This document shows positions 57,488 to 64,000 of a stretch of 64,000 nt of DNA, piece after piece (within the stretch, counting starts at the first letter, position 1; every line of letters starts with the position of its first letter). The notes below the pieces were generated by a model. That model saw only the letters and a list, made by a program, of their open reading frames with translations, was not told the DNA's origin and ran no database searches. Made by a program: the position numbers and the translations under genes. Origin of the DNA: Patellaria atrata CBS 101060 (taxonomy: Eukaryota > Ascomycota > Dothideomycetes > Patellariales > Patellariaceae); the NCBI GenBank assembly GCA_010093705.1, contig MU006118.1, positions 16,859 to 80,858 on the forward strand. The letters run 5' to 3'.

Positions 57488-58959
57488 ATCAGACATAGCG
57501 GAGTGAGATTCCAGGTATCAAACTGGATCAATGATGCCATGTTTGACTGTACAATATAACACCATATTCCGAAGTTAGAATGATTGCAAACATGCTAGAT
57601 GACCGATGTAGCTGAACTATCAGCTCCTTTTTGAGGCTGCGTTGCTGCCCGTCGGTCAAGAGAAACGCCAGAGTCAGGCATATTGTGAGTGATGGTATGA
57701 TGAATTTACCCTAGGTTTGCTTCAACGGTGAAATGCATGAAGGTACCAAGTTACACTCTCTCAGCTGTTAACATGAACAAACTGAATGACGGCCCCCCTT
57801 GTCTCCTCTGACGGTGTACAGAGACGATGGGAATGATTAGGTAGGACCTTATTCCTCATTTGACGTTCTTCCCACTATACCTCATACTATACCTCATACT
57901 ATACCTCATTACTACATCTATCGGGCTTTTTACAGGTGTCCCTTTGCTTCTCTATTGGTTGACAATGTGGCACTCAGCACTCTAAGCAACCTTTGTTCAC
58001 TTGGCGTCGCATCCGCCACAACAACTTGTGCTGCACTCCTGCAAGCTTCAGAAGACTATCCAAGGGGCATCCGTGGCATCCACGGCATACCAACTTTTTT
58101 CTCATGCGCCTACTCCGCGTTCTTAACCCAACAAATCTCTGCCGTGTGTTTTGCAAAGATGGTCCGCAGCCAACAAGGTCAGCAACATCCTGCACAGCCC
58201 GCTGTCAGATCGCCGTGAAAATGACTGTGTCCGTACGCTCATTATCACCCTCTTCAGGCTCACAATTTTCCTCCCTCAGACTCGGGCAATCAAGCCTTTG
58301 AACTTCTTTAAAGACATTTTCTTTGCTTGTCTATATCTTCTGCTTTGTTTCTTCTACCAAAAACACTTGGGATTTGCGCATTACGTGCAGTGAAGATTGA
58401 GTTGTCGCCAGGCCTGACATTCGAGTCTGTATTACCATCACGCATTTCTCAAAACCCGGCTCAAAGGTCCGCTTTCGACTACCCCACGTTTTCTAGAGCA
58501 TGATGAGTAGCAAGGATGGAGAGCAGATCAAGCATCCAAGTTTACGTAGATCACTTTCAACGGTATGGAAATCTGCCTTTCCTAAACCACTCGTTACGTA
58601 CTCTTTTGAGCCCTCCAACTTGAGGTAAATCTCCTCTTTGGGAATCAAAACGATCAGAATAGGTTGGGAGCCCTGCGAATTCAGCGCCACAGGAACGCTC
58701 ATTCTGAGACCGCAACTATACCTCATGCTATATGCTGCAACCCTCGATGATTTTGGGGTCGGAGAACTAGACCAAATCCAGCTCCGAGCAGACTGCTCAT
58801 GGAGGTGGACTAGCCTAGACTTTCCAGTCTGCTTTCACATTTCGCTGTATTCCCCTCTCATTTGTGTTCCATTTTACACCGGAATTTTTTTTTTTGTCAC
58901 GTTTGACTTGGGTCGAAATTTACCGGAGTGCATGCTTGCTGAAGCCTACTATATAACAG
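57488..58959. other. Intergenic, possible unrecognised 5' exons of the trehalase gene
   Basis: No supported gene. The start exon(s) of the trehalase gene should lie here or be missing. Protein-like fragments on both strands (58150-58390 plus; 58493-58726 minus) could not be assigned. Confidence 0.35.
57874..57909 (+). repeat. Tandem repeat, ACTATACCTCAT x3
   Basis: Three exact head-to-tail copies of a 12-bp unit. The single word CTATACCTCATGCTATA recurs near 58715, suggesting a local dispersed origin. Confidence 0.75.
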
Positions 58960-61203
58960 GTTGATCAGCTGAAGTTATCCGCCGGACAAGGGCTATACCG
59001 CCCTAAGAGCTATGGTGCGAGATTAATACCATGACTGAAGCTCTGCCGCCCATATTGAGCTAATACATCTTCAGATGAGTTGCTGAAACTTCTTCCGACT
59101 TTCGTTGTCGATGTCGATAGGACAAGAGCTGTTCTCCTGAAAAGGGAGGACACAGACCAGACTCAACAGATCACTGTTGAGGATAAAGGGCCAAAGGTGC
59201 TTGCGGTTGCCTATCTATGCGGGTCCAGGATTAACTTGTAACAGGTACTCAGCTTACCCACGGCCAGGTCTCGAGGCTTCCGGAAACGTAACGTCGGAGG
59301 TTCGTATTTCCTGGGAAATCTCCTCCAGGAGCTTTCCAGACTTCAGGATGACGGCCTTAAAATGGCAATCATACCGGGACCACGGATATGGGAAGATCCC
59401 GTAGAACGTTTGAACCGTTTGATAGATGATACCTTCTGGGTCAATCTCACCCGGGCGATGGATGGTTCGCTCATCAAGGCTGCAGCTGTGGACCCCAAGG
59501 ACTGGACTCTTAACCCGCGGCCGCGGATATATATCCCTCCCAAGGAAACTCGACAGCTTGAATACTACCGGAAAGTCGCCAAGGAACAGCCAGAGCTAAA
59601 TCTAGACGTCCAGTCATTACCAGTGAATATTACTGTAGGCTTCTACAGACAGATGAATGAGAACCCTGGTGTGCTAGCTCTAGATATGGAAGAAGTTGTG
59701 ACAGAATCAGGAGAGAAAACGCTGAAAGGAGTACCATTTGTTGTTCCCGGTGGTAGATTCAACGAGTTATATGGCTGGGACAGCTATTTTTCCGCTCTAG
59801 GTCTGTTGAGTAGTGGTAGAGCTGACCTTGCCAAGGGCATAGTGAAGAACTTCGTCTTCGAGATTCAACATTACGGCCTCATACCAAACGCAAACAGAAC
59901 CTACTATCTCCTTCGGTCTCAACCTCCATTTTTGACTGATCTTACATTACGGACTTATAACGTGATCAGACACGAACCTGGAGCTAAAGAGTTTCTCCGC
60001 CGAGCAATTCTCGCAGCGATTAAGGAATACAACACCGTCTGGACAACGGAACCACGACTTGATCCAGAGACCGGCCTCTCTAGGTTCAGGCCGGCAGGGC
60101 TGGGTATTCCTTTAGAGTGTGAGACTGAACATTTTAAGCACATCCTAGCGCCGTATCTTAAGAAGCATGACATGAGCTATTCCGAATTCGTGGACGCTTA
60201 TAACAGCGGTAAGGTTAAAGAACCGGACTTAGATACTTATTTCCTCCACGATCGAGCCGTCCGTGAGTCCGGTAACGATGTCTCCCTGCGTCTTGAGCGT
60301 GTTTGCGCGGATATCGCCACGGTGGACCTGAACTCCTTGCTCTACAAGTACGAAACAGACATCAGGGACGCAATCCGGAAGTACTTCGACGACCAACTTG
60401 TCGTGCCCGTAGAATTCTGCGCTCCTGGCCAAGAACCCAACCACGTGGAATCATCTGCTTCCTGGGACCGCAAAGCTAAGAAACGTCAACAGGCGATGAA
60501 CAAGTACCTTTGGAACGAAAAGGAAGGGTATTACTTTGACTACGACACCAATAACCGCAGACAGGGTACCTACCAGAGCGTCTGCACTTTCTATCCACTT
60601 TGGTGCGGTGCCGCCTCCCCACGTCAGGCAGCTTCTGTTGTTGCTAAAGGTCTTCCTCTTTTCGAGCGCATCGGCGGCCTCACCGTCGGAACTGAGATGT
60701 CTCGCAAGGAGCTGGAGTCTGACTGCCATCCCGACCACCAATGGGACTATCCGTATGGATGGGCGCCGCACCAACTGCTTGCCTGGGACGGGCTGCGGCG
60801 GTACGGTTTCCAGACGGTGGCGCAGCGAGTTTGTTATCGCTGGCTGTACATCATCACGAAGGTGTTTGTTGATTTCAACGGCACCGTTTGCGAGAAATAC
60901 AATGTCACGCAAACGATCAACCCACATCGCGTGGATGCCGAGTACGGTAATCAGGGTGTGGATTTCAAGGGGTATGCGAAAGAAGGGTATGTGTTTCTAA
61001 TTCCATGACTCTTCTCTTATCCACTTTCTAAAACCACGATCCACTAACACCCTCCCTTCAGTTTTGGCTGGACAAACGCTTCCTACGCCTACGGGTTGCA
61101 GATCCTCTCTGTGGCCCAGAAGCGCGCTCTCGCCACCGTTACGCCCTGGGAGATCTTCGCCGGTAAAACGGGCCTCAAAGCTGAGGACGAAGATACGAAA
61201 TAA
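58960..61203 (+). CDS. NTH1: Neutral trehalase (GH37), N-terminus unresolved
   Basis: Supported exons are 59075-59196, 59245-60986 and 61062-61203, with a weaker exon at 58960-59014 that joins in phase (YRPKSYDELLKLLPTFVVDV). Together they code at least 667 residues. The calcium-binding-like stretch EDTDQTQQITVED and the GH37 signatures PGGRFNELYGWDSYF (59746-59790) and QWDYPYGWAP (about 60739-60768) are intact, as is FNGTVCEKYNV. This identifies the cytosolic neutral trehalase that splits stored trehalose into two glucoses (yeast Nth1, Aspergillus TreB). The usual Ser-rich N-terminal regulatory part with RRxS protein kinase A sites is not found in the 600 bp upstream. Its catalytic part looks functional. 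Confidence 0.9.
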
Positions 61204-61768
61204 TGTAATCACGGGCAGTACGTCTCGTATGAACTTATGAATATACGTCGGTGGTATGATTGTTTAGGGGATTTCTTTGTCATTTGGGGCTGTGTTGAAT
61301 GTGTGATTGTATGAATCTGAGCAGGGAAGGGCGGGCAAAGGGATCGATAGGGGTCTCTGATGTGGTGTGATGTGATGTGTTCAGGTGTGATAAGTCATGA
61401 CGTTTGAATATAAGGAATATAAATGTGAAAGAGGAATGTACGGTATTGGAGATGCGTGATTGCGGTCATGGTGATGTTTCTGATACTGTCGTATTATCTT
61501 CGATGCCTCACCAGGGGAACCTTCTACGCCGTACTGGGATTCTAAATTACGGTACAGGGCAAACTACCTAGGAACTAGAGCGTATGCAGGGGGCAGGTAA
61601 AGGTGGGTATAAAAGTTTTATAGACGTACTTGTAAGGTAATAGTAACTGCACCCTTGGAATATAATACTTGTTCTCAGAAGAAAAGATCTACTTTCGCAT
61701 AACATTGACGGATCTCCTGATCCAGTCGCAAGGAACCCCTACTTCAAACAGACTGAAGTGGAGAGTAT
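61204..61768. other. Intergenic between convergent genes
   Basis: 3' flank of trehalase (plus) and of the small membrane-protein gene (minus). It contains TGTGATGTG-type repeats near 61360-61390. No gene seen. Confidence 0.4.
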
Positions 61769-62331
61769 TCAAGATGAGACTTTTGCCACCTCATAACGAG
61801 CAAGCTTAAAGTCACGCCGTAGCCCAAACCGCGCCCTCAGATCTCCTTCTAACGGTAAAAATTCCACAGCAAAAGAATCATTAATCGCAAACAACGCATC
61901 ATCGTTCATATGCTCATCCCTTTTATCAAAGGTCTGTCCGACAAGCTGCTTATACCCCAGTGCATCCATTCTATTCTAGGCCAAAGAAGAACCGCTTCAG
62001 ACTGGACTTTACAGAAAACGGCCTAGAGATATGTCTTATTAGTAAGTGATAGAAAATGCATACATGGGTCTACATATTTCGGCATACGTTCGCATTCCTC
62101 AATATGAGTGTCAATTTTCTCGTCCATAGCTTCGAATTGTAGTTGAAGGTGAGCGCTCATTGCTCCAAACTTCTTTTGGGACACACTCCCTTGGTAGGTG
62201 GTGTAGGCGATGCCGATAAGCGTGCATATGGCTAATCTATTGCTGAAGGGGGAGGTCTTGGGACCGCGCCGTGATCGTTGAGATATGTTTTTAAAGTGCA
62301 CGATGAACGAGAGTGTGCGAGGATGCAGCAT
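61769..62331 (-). CDS. Small putative membrane protein, unknown function
   Basis: A two-exon model, reverse 62331-62074 and 61975-61769, gives 154 residues with a 98-bp intron. The donor GTAGAC is unusual; the better-looking GTATGC six bases later puts the frame into a stop. The N-terminus is basic, followed by one hydrophobic segment (NRLAICTLIGIAYTTYQG), a helical part (AMSAHLQLQFEAMDEKIDTH) and a charged C-terminus. A mitochondrial single-span protein is possible. No family recognised. Confidence 0.45.
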
Positions 62332-63500
62332 ATTGTTGCAGACGGTAGGCAGTTGCAAGTAGATGATAGCGTTTCATGGTGAAATTTGCTATTTGATAAA
62401 GTTGGTTCGATGAGATATTGTAAGGGATAACCTTGAGGACGCAAAAGAAGAGCCTGGAGGGTAGCATTATAAGTATGAGGTGTTGTTTGTTATGAAGGAA
62501 AAGTAGAAACTGTGATGCAGATTAGAAGATATTTTTTAGAGTAGATGTTATGTAGTCAAAAACCTTGGACCCTCCAACCGTAAACCGTGGTAAGGAGGTA
62601 ACACATATTCCTCGGGGGACTCTGGCTCCTTCATCTGGGCTCAAAGACCTGGTGATCCTCTCAACACCTCAGTAACGACCGATCTGCGACGATGGTGTCT
62701 CCCATTTCACGCCTGGGGGTATCTTTCCGCTAGAAGGGGCCCAGGATTGCAGTTGCAGTTTGGGCGTCGGTGCGGAAGAGGTGAGGATGTGACGAGGGAG
62801 GTTAGGCCTGAGATGTCAGATAGGAGTTGGCTTTCTCGTCTCTACGCTCGTCTAACATGCGTCCTATTTCTTTGAGCTTGGGGGCTTTCCGTTACTGAGT
62901 CTGGATATTGATTGATGAACCGAGTGATGATGTGTGGTACTTCATACCAGCTCTAAGCCGGCGCCCCATTCTTCCACTGTGAGTTAGTTTTCTCGGGCGA
63001 AGTCGTGGAGATGGTGTATCAAGTTTGCCATGCCATTACTTGTCGCATTTGAGGGGAAGCTTTCGGGGATGTGGTATTGATAACTGATTGGGTGAAATTA
63101 GAATCATGATTATGAACGAGTGTTTGCTTTATACGATTAGCAAAGTCGTCTGAAGACATGCTGGATCTTTAAGAGTATATAAGAAGGTCAACTGCTGTAT
63201 GGGTAAGCTCTTGGTGTGCTGTACAAACTACTCATGAGGTATCACTATCCTTGTAAGGAATCTGTAAGCAGGGTGATGCTATGTAATGTTTACTCGTCAA
63301 CTCAAGAGATGGTTGACTTCAGTATTGGGCGAGTAGAAGTATAGCAGCTTGAGTAAGGGTATATCTAAATGAATACTGATTGATATGATTCTACATCACG
63401 TGCGCCAAGCAGAACCATTTGAACCTCCACTCCAAAAGTTCCAGGCTCATGAACAATGGAGGAACACACATAGCAGCGATACACATTCCACCAGTTCACA
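62332..63500. other. Divergent intergenic region, no gene seen
   Basis: Upstream of the small membrane-protein gene (minus) and NDUFS5 (plus). GT-rich in places; no coding or RNA feature supported. Confidence 0.4.
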
Positions 63501-64000
63501 ATGTCTTCGGGATTCGGGTTAAATGGAGGTACGTTCCAAAAGAGTCCGATTGTCTCGGCCCCTACCCTACCTCCGAATGTCTCTTTCTAGAGTCCAGCCA
63601 TTTCCTAATCGCGTCTAACTGCTCCTGCAACGCTGACTATCAAAACCTCTTACGGTGCTCCTGGGGATGTGGTAAACCTATTGACTAATTAATCGATCAA
63701 CGTCACTAGGCCCTGGCCGCTGCTTTCCTTTCTGGCAGGAAGTCCTCGCCTGCTACGTCACAAACACCTCCGCCGAAGACACGTCCGGGAAGTCGAAATG
63801 TGCTCCGGCGTTGGAGGACTATTATGAGTGTCTGCATCATAGGAAAGAGGTATATCATATCCAATTTCTTTCGTCCCAATATCCCCCGGGAATGACCAAT
63901 AGTTCGCCATTCGAATCACCAGCTCAACCCAAAACTCAAACATCTCTCCCGATATCGACAGCACCAGAAATTTAACTTAAGAGTGTTTGAATGCTGACGT
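63501..64000 (+). CDS. NADH:ubiquinone oxidoreductase 15 kDa subunit, NDUFS5 (3' end outside window)
   Basis: Exons 63501-63528 (ATG; SSGFGLNG) and 63710-63849 are joined across a 181-bp intron to give NGGPGRCFPFWQEVLACYVT and CAPALEDYYECLHHRKE. Two CX9C pairs are exact (CFPFWQEVLAC and CAPALEDYYEC), the twin-CX9C pattern of proteins imported into the intermembrane space by Mia40. The sequence matches fungal NDUFS5, an accessory subunit of mitochondrial complex I. A GTATAT donor at 63850 opens another intron; the last short exon (normally ending with Ala/Arg-rich helix) is not found before 64000. The frame is intact as far as visible. Confidence 0.9.

Noticed and set aside
57955-58393. Possible remnant of a FAD-linked oxidase
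   Set aside because: Some peptides vaguely suggested the FAD-binding region of such enzymes, but frames change too often and no signature motif could be read.

Overview
The window looks like filamentous ascomycete (Pezizomycotina) nuclear DNA. Genes carry short introns (about 45-120 bp, up to about 290 bp) with GT-AG ends, and recognisable products are fungal: Clu1/Tif31, neutral trehalase, a metalloreductase, a GMN-type CorA protein, a fungal secreted phospholipase A2, a DUF2985 membrane protein and complex I subunit NDUFS5. The class cannot be fixed from sequence alone. One 100-N assembly gap lies at 41971-42070. Exon structures are read by eye from frame, splice consensus and protein continuity.

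Layout. (1) 1-120 is the 3' end of a TPR protein. (2) 300-6700 is a transposon graveyard: three decayed pogo/Fot1-type DNA transposons (884-2580 with clear TIRs and TA target duplications; 2702-4226 reverse; about 4905-6590 reverse), a solo LTR nested in the third (5631-5898), and a diverged relative of that LTR at 309-627. Many transposase stops are CpA-to-TpA changes, the pattern of repeat-induced point mutation (RIP). (3) 6800-8390 is a cytochrome P450 pseudogene, followed by other coding remnants and one intact gene for a secreted phospholipase A2 (9088-9618). (4) 13.0-18.2 kb holds a single-finger C2H2 protein, a Nudix hydrolase and a membrane-anchored ORF split by one in-frame stop. (5) 19.9-33.8 kb is a conserved housekeeping-like stretch: an uncharacterised 971-residue AT-hook protein, a mitochondrial-type P-loop ATPase (reverse), Clu1 (forward, divergent from the ATPase) and a polytopic membrane protein. 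(6) 33.8-43.5 kb is gene-poor around a ferric reductase; it includes a 184-bp MITE-like inverted repeat and a hairpin-bearing repeat array that straddles the gap. (7) 43.5-64 kb contains a 953-residue membrane protein with internal repeats, a DUF2985 protein, a maltase (GH13) pseudogene, a CorA-like transporter with an apparent 21-nt intron, an unknown 364-residue protein, neutral trehalase, a small membrane protein, and the first exons of NDUFS5 running off the end.

How the genes relate. There is no evident biosynthetic cluster or operon-like system. Themes are mitochondria (ATPase, Clu1, NDUFS5), metal ions (ferric reductase, CorA) and glucose disaccharides (intact trehalase, dead maltase). 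Observations most worth following are the ultrashort intron in the CorA gene, the MITE-like element whose TACGGAGTA end motif recurs as isolated copies, the RIP-like Trp-to-stop changes in the maltase gene, and the identical 43-bp ends on both sides of the gap.
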